Part shown: positions 43,820 to 52,777 of the stretch, one piece after another | Position numbering within the stretch: position 1 is the first letter of the stretch | Layout of the letters: each line of letters opens with the position of its first letter | Source of the DNA: Pseudomonas peradeniyensis | Lineage (GTDB): Bacteria; Pseudomonadota; Gammaproteobacteria; Pseudomonadales; Pseudomonadaceae | Assembly: GCF_014268935.2 (NCBI RefSeq) | Contig: NZ_JABWRJ020000004.1 | Coordinates: 248,001 to 312,000 of the forward strand | Reading direction: 5' to 3' | Length of the DNA: 64,000 nt | Program-made: the position numbers and the translations under genes | Notes under the pieces: generated by a model | What the model was told of the DNA's origin: nothing | What the model saw: the letters and a program-made list of their open reading frames with translations, nothing else | Database searches by the model: none

Positions 43820-45115
43820 ATGCCACAGATGAACGAACACACCGCCTCCTACTATGCCGCCTCGGCGCGCCTGGCGGCCACCTATCCTGCGCTCGACCAG
43901 GACCTGCAGGCCGATGTCTGCGTGGTCGGCGGCGGCCTGACCGGGGTCAACGCCGCCCTGGAACTGGCCGAGCGCGGCCTCTCGGTGGTCCTGCTGGAAG
44001 CCCGCCGCATCGGCTGGGGCGCCAGCGGGCGCAACGGCGGCCAACTGATCCGCGGCATCGGCCATGACGTTTCCGGCTTTGCCCGCCATGTCGGCCAGGA
44101 CGGCGTACGCTACCTCAAGCAGGCCGGCATCGATTCGGTGGCCCTGGTGGCCAATCGCATCGAGCAGTACGGCATCGAATGCGACCTGCGCTGGGGCTTC
44201 TGCGAGCTGGCCAACACCCCCGCCCAGTTCGCCGCCTTCGAAGACGAGCAGCGCGACCTGGCTGAACTGGGCTATCGCCACGAGACCCGTCTGGTCAACC
44301 CTGAACGCATGCGCGAGATCGTCGCCAGCGACCTGTACGCCGGCGGCCTGGTGGACATGGGCTCGGGCCACCTGCACCCGCTCGACCTGGTCCAGGGCGA
44401 GGCCCGCGCCGCCTTCGGACTGGGTGTGCGGATCTTCGAGCACAGCCCGGTGCTGCGCATCGAGCATGGCAGCACGGTGACCCTGCACACCGCCCGGAGC
44501 AAGGTCCGCGCTCAAAGCCTGATACTGGGTTGCAACGCCCACCTCGACGAACTGGAACCGCGCCTGAGCGGCAAGGTGCTGCCGGCCGGCAGCTATGTGG
44601 TGGCCACCGAGCCCTTGCCCGAGGCCCTGGCGCGCACGCTGATCCCGCAGAACATGGCGCTGTGCGACCAGAAGGTGGGGCTGGACTACTACCGCCTGAC
44701 CGCCGACCGCCGCCTGCTGTTCGGCGGCGCCTGTCACTATTCCGGGCGCGACCCCAAGGACATCGGCGCCTACATGCGGCCCAAGGTGCTCAAGGTATTC
44801 CCGCAACTGGCCGAGGTGCGCCTGGACTACCAGTGGGGCGGCATGATCGGCATCACCGCCAACCGTTTCCCCCAGGTCGGTCGGCTCGGCCAGCACCCCA
44901 ACGTGTTCTATGCCCAGGGCTACTCCGGGCATGGCCTGAACGTCACCCACTGGACCGCGAAGCTGCTGGCCGAGGCCATCGCCACCGAGCACAGCCAAGA
45001 GTTCGACGTGTTCAGCGCGGTGCCGCACCTGACCTTCCCCGGCGGCAAGGCACTGCGTTCGCCGCTGCTGGCGCTAGGCATGCTGTGGTACCGGCTGCGC
45101 GAGGCGCTGGGCTGA
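43820..45115 (+). CDS. puuB: FAD oxidoreductase, gamma-glutamylputrescine oxidase-like
   Basis: A 431-residue DadA/PuuB-class flavoprotein. The FAD-binding DVCVVGGGLTGVNAALELAE is at residues 37-56, followed by GASGRNGGQLI, a family motif, and the C-terminal YAQGYSGHGLNVTHWTAKLLAE. It is expected to oxidise the glutamylated amine made by the puuA-like enzyme to an aldehyde, ammonia and H2O2. It lies 13 bp after the binding-protein gene, so they are cotranscribed. It is convergent with the XRE gene. Confidence 0.88.
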   Translation: MPQMNEHTASYYAASARLAATYPALDQDLQADVCVVGGGLTGVNAALELAERGLSVVLLEARRIGWGASGRNGGQLIRGIGHDVSGFARHVGQDGVRYLKQAGIDSVALVANRIEQYGIECDLRWGFCELANTPAQFAAFEDEQRDLAELGYRHETRLVNPERMREIVASDLYAGGLVDMGSGHLHPLDLVQGEARAAFGLGVRIFEHSPVLRIEHGSTVTLHTARSKVRAQSLILGCNAHLDELEPRLSGKVLPAGSYVVATEPLPEALARTLIPQNMALCDQKVGLDYYRLTADRRLLFGGACHYSGRDPKDIGAYMRPKVLKVFPQLAEVRLDYQWGGMIGITANRFPQVGRLGQHPNVFYAQGYSGHGLNVTHWTAKLLAEAIATEHSQEFDVFSAVPHLTFPGGKALRSPLLALGMLWYRLREALG

Positions 45116-45125
45116 CAACCCTGCT

Positions 45126-45431
45126 TCAGAGGATGGCCTGCAGCCCCTTGTCGGCGATGATGTTCAGTAGCTTCAAGGCAGGCCCGGCCGGGCGTGTTTC
45201 GCCCTGCTCCCACTTGCGCACCGTCGATGCGCTGGTATGCAGGTGGAGGGCGAACACCGGTTGGCTGAAGTTCAGCGCTTCGCGCAGGTGGCGGATGTCC
45301 TGGGCGCTGAATGCCCGCACCGGGGCCGGGCAGATCGCCTCGAAGTCACGCAACGTGACCTTGCCGACGGCACCTGCCTGCTCGAGGGCCGAGAGGTCGG
45401 CACGCAGTGATTCAATGAGTTTGCTGGTCAC
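45126..45431 (-). CDS. XRE-family HTH regulator, HigA/NadS-like
   Basis: A 101-residue DNA-binding protein. A short N-terminal region precedes an XRE helix-turn-helix (IRHLREALNFSQPVFALHLHTSASTVRKWEQGE spans residues 46-78), matching antitoxins of the NadS/HigA type. The start is GTG at 45431, preceded by GGAGG. A partner RelE/HigB toxin would normally lie just upstream, but no toxin-like frame is seen in 45432-45613. A near-palindrome, ATGCCC-N5-GGGTAT, 20-35 bp upstream is a candidate autoregulatory site. It is therefore probably a lone regulator or a decayed TA pair. Confidence 0.78.
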   Translation of the reverse strand: MTSKLIESLRADLSALEQAGAVGKVTLRDFEAICPAPVRAFSAQDIRHLREALNFSQPVFALHLHTSASTVRKWEQGETRPAGPALKLLNIIADKGLQAIL

Positions 45432-45613
45432 AGTGGACCTCCAGAATAAACATACCCGTGGAGGGCATACCTTCACAGTGTCAGAGCCCCATCGATAGTC
45501 AGCGTATTCCGGCAATACAGTAGGAAACGGCAACCGTCGCCATCCGAACACTGGCCTTCGGCCAACCACCTGCTAGCGTTGTTCTGGCCACTTCCCTCAT
45601 GGACCTCGTCATC

Positions 45614-46291
45614 ATGAAGCACCTGCCTCGCACCACCCTGCTGTGCGCTGCTCTGCTGGCCCTGGTTGCCTGCTCCAGCAACCGAGTCGATCCCAAGGAC
45701 TATTCCGGCTTTCTCAAGGACTACAGCCGCCTGAAACCCGCCGAGAGCGTCTCCGGTGCGCCGGTGATGCGCTGGATCGACCCGGATGTGAAGGCCAGCC
45801 AGTACACCAAGGTGTTCATCGAACCGAGCCAGTTCTATCCCAAGCCACAGCCGACCAACGTGATCTCGGCGCAGACCCTGCAGGAGATCACCCGCTACTT
45901 CAACGAAGCGATGCGCCGCGAACTGGGTAGCGTGCTCACCCTGGTCAAGGAGCCTGGCCCGAACACCATCGTGGTGCGCCCGGCGATCACTGCGGTGTCC
46001 ACCAGCACCGAAGGCCTCAAGCCCTACGAAGTGATCCCCATCGCCCTGGTGGCCGCAGCAGTCAACACAGCCGCCGGTGGCCGCGACCAGGCCGTGGACA
46101 TTGCCGTGGAGGCTGCATTCCTCGACGGCGGCAACCAGAACGTGCTGGCCCAGGTGGTGCGCAAGGGCAGCGGCAAGGAGCTGGAGAACGACAGCACGCA
46201 ACTGACCCTGAACGACGTCAAGCCGGTGCTCGATGGCTGGGCCAGCGACATGCGCCGCAGCTTCGTGGCATTACAGAAGAAGTCGAAGTGA
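45614..46291 (+). CDS. DUF3313 lipoprotein
   Basis: A 225-residue lipoprotein. The signal MKHLPRTTLLCAALLALVAC has the lipobox LVAC at Cys 20, followed by SSN, which lacks an Asp+2 retention signal, so outer-membrane sorting is expected. The body (TKVFIEPSQFYP, ITRYFNEAMRREL, DQAVDIAVEAAFLD) matches the DUF3313 family of unknown function. ATGs at 45599 and 45614 are in frame; the second gives the standard signal length. Confidence 0.83.
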   Translation: MKHLPRTTLLCAALLALVACSSNRVDPKDYSGFLKDYSRLKPAESVSGAPVMRWIDPDVKASQYTKVFIEPSQFYPKPQPTNVISAQTLQEITRYFNEAMRRELGSVLTLVKEPGPNTIVVRPAITAVSTSTEGLKPYEVIPIALVAAAVNTAAGGRDQAVDIAVEAAFLDGGNQNVLAQVVRKGSGKELENDSTQLTLNDVKPVLDGWASDMRRSFVALQKKSK

Positions 46292-46313
46292 GGCCGTCCA
46301 GCCTGTAGATCTC

Positions 46314-46362
46314 ATCGCGGGGCAAGCCCGCTCCCACGGATCGGGAGCCGGCTTGCAGGCTT
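46314..46362. repeat. REP hairpin after the DUF3313 gene
   Basis: CAAGCCCGCTCCC pairs with GGGAGCCGGCTTG around a 7-nt loop. It lies 23 bp after the stop codon and is a likely terminator. The rest of the 321-bp gap to 46612 has no gene that I can support; it includes a pyrimidine-rich stretch (46520-46560). Confidence 0.7.
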
Positions 46363-46612
46363 GATTGACACCACTCGTCGGACATACTGCAAAAAGGCCA
46401 TCACTGCACTTTTTGCCTGCTTAACTCAAGCGGGCTGCCAGGCAGGCGGCACCGCACTTCAGGGATGGCTGCACAAGCCGGCTGCCAACAGCCGCTCGCA
46501 CCGGGCACGCCAGTACATCCGCCCGTCTACCTGCCTCTCCCCTTCTCTCCCCCGTCCGCCTGCGCAAGCGTTGGTTACGGTGTTTCATTCATTGAATGCA
46601 ACGGAGGCAATC

Positions 46613-47206
46613 ATGTCTGTATCGCTGACCGCACCGTCGGAAGGCCTGTTCCCGGTGTCCTACCTCATTGGTAACAATGCCCCGGGCGCCCCGCGCCTGC
46701 AGCTTGACCTGCTGGTCTACACGCCAGACCGCAGTGTCAACGGCCACGCGCAGATCACCCAGACCACCGAAAAATCACAGAAGCTTGATTTTGATGACTG
46801 GGGGACCTACAGCTACCTCACCGTGCAGCCGCCAAGCGAAGGCAAGATCCTGCTGACGGTACGTGGCAACCATGGCGGACCACATGCCAATTCGGCGGAG
46901 CAGTTCGAGTTGCGCGCACTGCTCGACCAGGACTGGCAGAAAGGCACGGCCAGCTACCGCTACTACAACGGCCAGCATTGGATCGAGGTGGACAACGTAC
47001 CCGTCGTGCTTGAGCTCAAGCGCATCCAGACGCTGGCGAATGTCGACCTGACGACCGAACTGCACAACGCCACCCTGGAAGCCGTGATCGCCACCGGCGA
47101 CCTCGCGCAACTCAAGCAACTGGCCAGCGGTGCCGTGGGCAAAGCCCTGGACCAGGCCCTCGCCTCGACCAAGAGTCCGGCCGCCAAGGCCGCCAAGAAA
47201 GCCTGA
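46613..47206 (+). CDS. DUF1842-domain protein, copy 1
   Basis: A 197-residue protein with an N-terminal DUF1842 beta domain (residues 5-120; LFPVSYLIGNNAPGAPRLQLDLLVYT, then ASYRYYNGQHWIEV). A C-terminal helical extension (about 135-197) ends in an Ala/Lys-rich AKAAKKA tail. There is no signal peptide, so it is cytoplasmic. The function of DUF1842 is unknown. AACGGAGG precedes the ATG. Copy 2 follows after 19 bp, probably in the same operon. Confidence 0.8.
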   Translation: MSVSLTAPSEGLFPVSYLIGNNAPGAPRLQLDLLVYTPDRSVNGHAQITQTTEKSQKLDFDDWGTYSYLTVQPPSEGKILLTVRGNHGGPHANSAEQFELRALLDQDWQKGTASYRYYNGQHWIEVDNVPVVLELKRIQTLANVDLTTELHNATLEAVIATGDLAQLKQLASGAVGKALDQALASTKSPAAKAAKKA

Positions 47207-47225
47207 GCAGACAAGGAGAATCAGC

Positions 47226-47681
47226 ATGTCCTTCGGACTTTTTCATACCCGCCTGAACGTCAGCAACGGGCTGCTCGGCGCACCGATCCTGACCCTCGAC
47301 CTGCTGGTGAATACCGTGCAGAAGAAGGTCACCGGCAGGGCCTCCATCATCCAGGCCACGCATCCGGTCCAGGCATTCCACGCCAAGGTGTGGGGTGGCT
47401 ACAGCGAGCTGCCGTTCGCGCCTTCAGGCAGCCCGTCGATCGTCCTGCACCTGGATGGCAGCCCAAGCGGCCCGCTCAGCCAGATCGCCCAGACTTTCCA
47501 TCTGCAGGGTCTGCTCGACCAGGGCTGGAACCTCGGCACCGCCAGCTACCGCTACTTCAGCAACGGCCACTGGGTCGACCAGCATGGCCGCGTGCGCAAG
47601 GCGCCGGACATCACCCACCAGGACCAACCGCAACCAGCGGAACGCCTGAAGGCTGTGATCAAGCACCTGGAAAACGCCTGA
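47226..47681 (+). CDS. DUF1842-domain protein, copy 2
   Basis: A 151-residue paralog of the preceding gene with the same domain pattern (GLLGAPILTLDLLVNTVQKKVTGRASI and TASYRYFSNGHWVD). It lacks the long Ala/Lys tail, ending instead in a short helix (PAERLKAVIKHLENA). AAGGAG precedes the ATG. Like copy 1 it has no signal or membrane segments. Confidence 0.8.
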   Translation: MSFGLFHTRLNVSNGLLGAPILTLDLLVNTVQKKVTGRASIIQATHPVQAFHAKVWGGYSELPFAPSGSPSIVLHLDGSPSGPLSQIAQTFHLQGLLDQGWNLGTASYRYFSNGHWVDQHGRVRKAPDITHQDQPQPAERLKAVIKHLENA

Positions 47682-47691
47682 TCTGAACCGT

Positions 47692-47742
47692 CGCGGGGCC
47701 AGCCCGCTGCCACATCAAGGTGTGGAAGCGGGTTGGCCCTGC
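47692..47742. terminator. REP-type stem-loop between convergent DUF1842 and transporter genes
   Basis: About 23 bp of stem, CGCGGGGCCAGCCCGCTGCC to GCGGGTTGGCCCTGCG with three mismatches, separates two convergent genes and should end both transcripts. Confidence 0.75.
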
Positions 47743-47751
47743 GATCATCGG

Positions 47752-49059
47752 TCAGGCCATGAAGCTATAGGCGATCGCCGACAGCGTGATCAGGCCGATC
47801 AAAACCACGAACACATTCGACAGCTTGCCCGAGTACTGACGCAACGCCGGTACCTTCTGCACCGCATACATCGGCATCAGGAACAGCAAGCAGGCGATCA
47901 CCGGCCCACCCAGGCTTTCGATCAGCCCGAGAATACTCGGGTTGAGGGTTGCCACCGCCCAGCAGGTCACCAGCATGAACAACGCCGTGGCGCGCTCCAG
48001 ACGCTTGGCCGGCCAGGTCTTGCCGCGTCCGCGCAGGCTCTTGACGATCATGCCCTGGAAGCCTTCGCTGGCACCGATGTAGTGACCGAGGAACGACTTG
48101 GTGATCGCCACCAGCGCGATCAGCGGCGCGACGAAGGCGATCACCGGGGTCTGGAAGTGGTTGGCCAGGTACGACAGGATCGAGATGTTCTGCGCCTTGG
48201 CCGCGGCCAGGTCGGCCGGGCTCAGGGCCAGCACGCAGCTGAAGCAGAAGAACATCACCGTCAGCACCATCATCACATGGGCGGTGGCCAGGGTGCGGCC
48301 GCTCTTGCGGTCGGCGTCAACACCATAGCGGTGTTTCTGGTCGACGGCGAACGCCGAGATGATCGGCGAGTGGTTGAACGAGAACACCATCACCGGAATC
48401 GCCAGCCACAGGGTCAGCAGCAGCTTGGAGGCGCTGATGCCCTCGTTGGCCTGGGCGAAGAACGCGCCGTTCCAGTTCGGGATCAGGCTCAGGGCCAGCA
48501 ACAGCAACGAGGCAACGAAGGGATAGACCAGCACGCTCATGGCCTTGACGATGATCTGCTGGCCACAGCGCACCACGATCATCAGCCCGCAGATCAGCAG
48601 CAGGGCCAGCAGCGCCCGTGGCGGCGCGCCGATGTGCAGTTGGTGCTCGAAGAAGCTGGTCAGGGTGTTGGTCAATGCCACGCTGTAGACCAGCAGGATC
48701 GGGAAAATGGCGAAGAAGTACAGCAAGGTGATGAGCTTGCCGGCGCCGACGCCGAAGTGCTCTTCCACCACCTCGGTGATGTCCTCGTTGCCGCCCTTGC
48801 GCCCGGACAGCACGAAGCGGGTCAGCGCCCGGTGGGCGAAGAAGGTCATGGGGAATGCCAGCAGCGCCAGGATCAGCAGCGGCCAAAAGCCGCCGACCCC
48901 TGCGTTGATCGGCAGGAACAGGGTGCCGGCGCCGATCGCCGTGCCATACAGGCCCAGGGCCCAGGTGGTGTCGTGGCGGTTCCAGGTGGTCGAGCCGCTG
49001 GCCGAAGCCAGGGCAGCCGAATCCGCACGAACGCTCGTGGTGCTTTGTACATCAGTCAT
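47752..49059 (-). CDS. Serine/threonine transporter, HAAAP (SdaC/TdcC) family
   Basis: A 435-residue permease with eleven predicted membrane segments. The family start is YGTAIGAGTLFLPINAG near residue 38, and the central segment is VMVFSFNHSPIISAFAVDQ. These are typical of SdaC/TdcC proton-coupled serine/threonine importers. It is on the same strand as, and directly downstream of, the serine dehydratase gene, which supports L-serine as substrate. A REP pair separates them. Confidence 0.87.
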   Translation of the reverse strand: MTDVQSTTSVRADSAALASASGSTTWNRHDTTWALGLYGTAIGAGTLFLPINAGVGGFWPLLILALLAFPMTFFAHRALTRFVLSGRKGGNEDITEVVEEHFGVGAGKLITLLYFFAIFPILLVYSVALTNTLTSFFEHQLHIGAPPRALLALLLICGLMIVVRCGQQIIVKAMSVLVYPFVASLLLLALSLIPNWNGAFFAQANEGISASKLLLTLWLAIPVMVFSFNHSPIISAFAVDQKHRYGVDADRKSGRTLATAHVMMVLTVMFFCFSCVLALSPADLAAAKAQNISILSYLANHFQTPVIAFVAPLIALVAITKSFLGHYIGASEGFQGMIVKSLRGRGKTWPAKRLERATALFMLVTCWAVATLNPSILGLIESLGGPVIACLLFLMPMYAVQKVPALRQYSGKLSNVFVVLIGLITLSAIAYSFMA

Positions 49060-49130
49060 GGGTATCGCCTTGTAGTTGTTTTTGTCGCAGGTACAGCGGG
49101 TGTTGCAGGTTCAATCAGGTTTGTCGGGCA

Positions 49131-49220
49131 CTTCGTGGGAGCGGGCTTGCCCCGCGATGACCAACGCCATCGCGGGGCAAGTCGCATCGGCGCATCGGCG
49201 CACCGCCGCTCCCACGAAGC
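49131..49220. repeat. REP cluster between transporter and serine dehydratase
   Basis: CTTCGTGGGAGCGGGCTTGC, an internal CGCGATG...CATCGCGGGGCAAG inverted pair, and a closing GCTCCCACGAAG form nested palindromes in the 175-bp gap. A GCGCATCGGC repeat occurs inside. Confidence 0.75.
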
Positions 49221-49234
49221 CAAAGACTGGATTT

Positions 49235-50611
49235 TCAGCACTCGACGAACGCGACAGCCAGGCCGCCGCGGGAGGTTTCCTTGTAGTTGGCGTGCATGTC
49301 CGCACCCGTGTCGCGCATGGTGCGGATCACCCGGTCGAGGGAGATGAAGTGTTCGCCGTCGCCGCGCAAGGCCATCTGCACGGCGTTGATGGCCTTCACC
49401 GCGGCGATCGCGTTGCGCTCGATGCAGGGGATCTGTACCAGGCCACCGACCGGGTCGCAGGTCAGCCCGAGGTTGTGCTCAAGGGCAATCTCGGCAGCGT
49501 TTTCCAGCTGCGGCGGCGTGGCGCCAAGTACCTCGGCCAGGCCTGCGGCGGCCATCGAGCAGGCCGAGCCCACCTCGCCCTGGCAGCCCACTTCGGCACC
49601 GGAGATCGAGGCGTTCTTCTTGCAAAGGATACCCACTGCTGCTGCGGCCAGGAGGAACGCCACCACGTCGTCGTCGCAGGCACCGGGGTTGAACTTCATG
49701 TAGTAATGCAGCACCGCCGGAATGATCCCGGCCGCGCCGTTGGTGGGCGCGGTGACCATGCGCCCACCGGCGGCGTTCTCTTCGTTGACCGCCAGGGCGA
49801 ACAGGTTGACCCACTCCATGGCGCTGAGTGTCGAGCCGATCACGTTGGGCTTGCCAACCTCCTGCAGGCTGCGGTGCAGGCGCGCCGCCCGGCGCTTGAC
49901 CTTCAGCCCGCCGGGCAGGATGCCTTCGTTGCGCAGGCCGTTGTCGACGCACTCGCCCATCGCCGCCCAGATCTTCAGCAGGCCTTCGCGCACCTCGCTT
50001 TCCGGGCGCCAGGCGCATTCGTTGGCCAGCATCAGCTGGCTGACGCTCAGGCTATGGGCCTTGCACAGGGCCAGCAGCTCAGCGCCACTGGAGAACTCGT
50101 AGGGCAACTCGACCTGGCCTTCGCTGCCTTGTGGCGCGTCGATCTCATCTTGCTCGACGATGAAGCCGCCACCCACGGAGTAGTAGGTCTGGCTGAACTG
50201 GCTGCCCTGCCCGTCGAAGCTCTCCAGGGTCATCGCGTTGGGGTGATAGGCCAGGCTCTCGTCGAGCAGGCGCATGTCACGGCTGTACTGGAACTCGACC
50301 GGCTGGCTGCCATCGAGCATCAGGCACTGCTCCTGCATCAGCTGGTCGATGCGTGGCTCGATGCTGTGCGGGTCGATGCGGTCCGGCCACTGGCCCATCA
50401 ACCCCAGTAGACAGGCGCGGTCCGTGGCGTGACCGACACCGGTGGCCGACAGCGAGCCATAGAGGCGCACCTCGACTCGCCGCACCTGCGCCAGCAGGCC
50501 GCGTTCACGCAGGGCCTGGGCGAAGGTCGCCGCGGCGCGCATGGGGCCGACGGTGTGGGAGCTGGACGGGCCGATGCCAATCTTGAAAAGGTCGAAAACA
50601 CTGATAGCCAT
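49235..50611 (-). CDS. sdaA: L-serine dehydratase (L-serine ammonia-lyase), Fe-S type
   Basis: A 458-residue single-chain enzyme converting L-serine to pyruvate and ammonia. The beta domain begins MAISVFDLFKIGIGPSSSHTVGP. Cysteines for the 4Fe-4S cluster are in the alpha domain (KKNASISGAEVGCQGEVGSACSM, and LTCDPVGGLVQIPCIERN), all present. The start at 50611 gives the family N-terminus; the frame to 50770 runs into the divergent gene. It is functionally paired with the transporter downstream and probably controlled by the divergent LysR gene. Confidence 0.92.
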   Translation of the reverse strand: MAISVFDLFKIGIGPSSSHTVGPMRAAATFAQALRERGLLAQVRRVEVRLYGSLSATGVGHATDRACLLGLMGQWPDRIDPHSIEPRIDQLMQEQCLMLDGSQPVEFQYSRDMRLLDESLAYHPNAMTLESFDGQGSQFSQTYYSVGGGFIVEQDEIDAPQGSEGQVELPYEFSSGAELLALCKAHSLSVSQLMLANECAWRPESEVREGLLKIWAAMGECVDNGLRNEGILPGGLKVKRRAARLHRSLQEVGKPNVIGSTLSAMEWVNLFALAVNEENAAGGRMVTAPTNGAAGIIPAVLHYYMKFNPGACDDDVVAFLLAAAAVGILCKKNASISGAEVGCQGEVGSACSMAAAGLAEVLGATPPQLENAAEIALEHNLGLTCDPVGGLVQIPCIERNAIAAVKAINAVQMALRGDGEHFISLDRVIRTMRDTGADMHANYKETSRGGLAVAFVEC

Positions 50612-50757
50612 GCTAATGCCTGACCGTGACAACCCTTTACGATGTGTCACGGCTCTCTGGAAAATTTGAGCGGTATTGCCAAGTTGCGCGATACTGCCGC
50701 GCTCAGGCCAGCTTGACCAACGAAACTTCCTACATAAGCCTTTAGCAGGACTAAACG

Positions 50758-51705
50758 ATGAAAGGTCCACTCAACGGCCAGGTGTTCGTCTGGCTGCACG
50801 TGTTCTCCTGTGCGGCACGGCACCTGTCGTTCACCCGCTGCGCCGAGGAGCTGCACATCACCCCTGGGGCCGTCAGCCAGCAGATGCGCCAACTCGAGGA
50901 ACGCCTGGGCTTTCGCCTGTTCCTGCGCCGCGCCCGCGGCGTCGAGTTGTCCGCTGAAGGCCAGCGCCTGGCACAGACCGTGGCCGAGGCCTACGGCGGC
51001 ATCGAGGCCGAGCTGCTGCGCCTGGATGCCGGCGAAATCCGCGGCACCCTGCGCCTGCGCTCGATCCCCTCGTTCCTGGCCAAGTGGCTGACCCCGCGCC
51101 TGCCGCGCTTCCAGCAGCGCTACCCGGACATCGAGCTGCGCCTGGTGGCCGAGGACAGCAACCAGGCGCTGCACCCGGAAGACTTCGACCTGGCCATCGA
51201 CCTCAACGACGGCAGCTACCCGGGCATGCTTTCCACCCCGCTGCTGGACGAGCAGATCTTTCCGGTCTGCTCGCCGGCCCTGCTGCGCGGCCGCCCGCCG
51301 CTGCACGGCCCGGCGGACCTGGCCCACTACCCGCTGCTGCACGACATCACCGCCTGGCGCGGCAGCTCGGAATACGCCGAATGGGAGTTCTACCTCGACG
51401 GTATCGGCGCCGGCGGGCTGGACGTGCGCCGCGGGCACACCTTCAACCGCAACCACCTGACCATCGAGGCCGCCATCGCAGGGGTCGGCGTGGCCATCGC
51501 CCGGCGCACCCTGCTCAACGACGAGCTGGAACGCGGCGCGTTGATCGTGCCGTTCGGGGTGCCGATCGCCAACCACAAGCGTTATGTGCTGCTGTATCCG
51601 CCGGGCGGGCTGAGCCAGCCGGGAGCGCGTGCAGTGCATGACTGGCTGGTGGAAGAGGCCCAGGGTTTCCGCGCCTTGCATCCGCTGAAGCTGCCCGCCA
51701 GCTGA
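50758..51705 (+). CDS. LysR-family regulator, GcvA-like, divergent from serine dehydratase
   Basis: A 315-residue LysR protein of the GcvA/DsdC-like group. The HTH segment HLSFTRCAEELHITPGAVSQQ lies at residues 21-41, with FLRRARGVELSAEGQRL as the wing. It is divergent from sdaA across 146 bp. That gap contains GTATTGCCAAGTTGCGCGATAC, an imperfect dyad of LysR type near 50676-50697. It is inferred to regulate serine degradation. Confidence 0.85.
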   Translation: MKGPLNGQVFVWLHVFSCAARHLSFTRCAEELHITPGAVSQQMRQLEERLGFRLFLRRARGVELSAEGQRLAQTVAEAYGGIEAELLRLDAGEIRGTLRLRSIPSFLAKWLTPRLPRFQQRYPDIELRLVAEDSNQALHPEDFDLAIDLNDGSYPGMLSTPLLDEQIFPVCSPALLRGRPPLHGPADLAHYPLLHDITAWRGSSEYAEWEFYLDGIGAGGLDVRRGHTFNRNHLTIEAAIAGVGVAIARRTLLNDELERGALIVPFGVPIANHKRYVLLYPPGGLSQPGARAVHDWLVEEAQGFRALHPLKLPAS

Positions 51706-51729
51706 AGGCCTCCGGACAGAACCGCCCCT

Positions 51730-52593
51730 TCAATCGGCAAACGCCCGCACCAGATGCTCGATCACTGCCCGCACCCGCGCCGTGTGGCGCAGGTCGCGAT
51801 GGGTGACCATCCATACCTCGTAGGGCTGGCTGCGCGCGCGCTGCGGCCAGACCCGCAGCAAGCCGTCGCGCTGCCCCAGCTCCACGGGAATCTCGCCCAG
51901 GCCCAACCCTTCGGCGATGCCCCGACGCAGCATCATGCTGGCATTGGCCGCCATCACCACCCTGCCCTCGCCCATGGGCACGTCCACCAGGGTCGGTACC
52001 CCGCGATCACGCCAGTACGGCTCGTACACCACCAGGTCGTGTCCGGCGAAACTGCCCTCCTGCGGCATGCCGCGACGCGCCAGATAGTCCGCCGAGGCGA
52101 ACAGCCCCATCTGCCAGCTGGCCAGCTTGCGCAGCACCAGGTCGGGGTTGTCCGGGCGCTGGTTGCGGATGGCGATGTCGGTTTCGCGTTGCGACAGGTT
52201 GACGATCTCCGAGCTGCCGCTGAGCACGATGCGCACCTCGGGGTGGTCGTCGTGCAACCGGCGCAGCGCCGGGATGACGAACTCCAGCGCCAGGGAATCG
52301 GTGGTGGCGATCCGCACCTCGCCGGCCTGTTCGTTATCGCTGCCCCGGGTGCGACGGGCCAGCTCCAGGGCGGCCTGCTCCATCTTCTGCGCCAGCTCCA
52401 CGGCCACTTCGCCGGTGGCGGTCAACTGGTAACCGGCGGGGGTGCGCAGGAACAGGGTCGCGCCAAGGTCGGCCTCCAGCGCCGCCACCCGCCGGCCCAC
52501 GGTGGCCTGGTCGACGCGCAGCACCCGGGCGGCGCGGCGCAGGGTCTGTTCGCGGCTCAAGGCCAGCAGCATGCGGGCGTCATCCCAGTTCAT
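51730..52593 (-). CDS. LysR-family transcriptional regulator
   Basis: A 287-residue LysR regulator of the short-wing type. The HTH is at RRAARVLRVDQATVGRRVAALE, followed by FLRTPAGYQLTATGE. It is divergent from a quinone oxidoreductase gene and may repress it, a common arrangement; effector unknown. The divergent gap contains a REP half-site at about 52611-52640. Confidence 0.85.
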   Translation of the reverse strand: MNWDDARMLLALSREQTLRRAARVLRVDQATVGRRVAALEADLGATLFLRTPAGYQLTATGEVAVELAQKMEQAALELARRTRGSDNEQAGEVRIATTDSLALEFVIPALRRLHDDHPEVRIVLSGSSEIVNLSQRETDIAIRNQRPDNPDLVLRKLASWQMGLFASADYLARRGMPQEGSFAGHDLVVYEPYWRDRGVPTLVDVPMGEGRVVMAANASMMLRRGIAEGLGLGEIPVELGQRDGLLRVWPQRARSQPYEVWMVTHRDLRHTARVRAVIEHLVRAFAD

Positions 52594-52777
52594 TCGCTCA
52601 CTCCATCACTCGTCGGGTAAACCCGCTCCCACAGGACAGGTACCGCGACAGAAATCTCACCTGAAGAAAATCTGCAAAGGTGCGTCGCAAAATCGCCGCG
52701 CGACCGCGCAGCGTGGGTTTCATACCCTGTGACGCACCGGGCCAAAACGGCCTTTCCTCAGAATGACAGAGGTCTTC

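Noticed and set aside
45432..45569. In-frame upstream extension of the XRE gene as a toxin remnant
   Set aside because: The residues (WRRLPFPTVLPEYADYRW) do not match RelE/HigB, and a strong GGAGG site marks the GTG at 45431 as the start.
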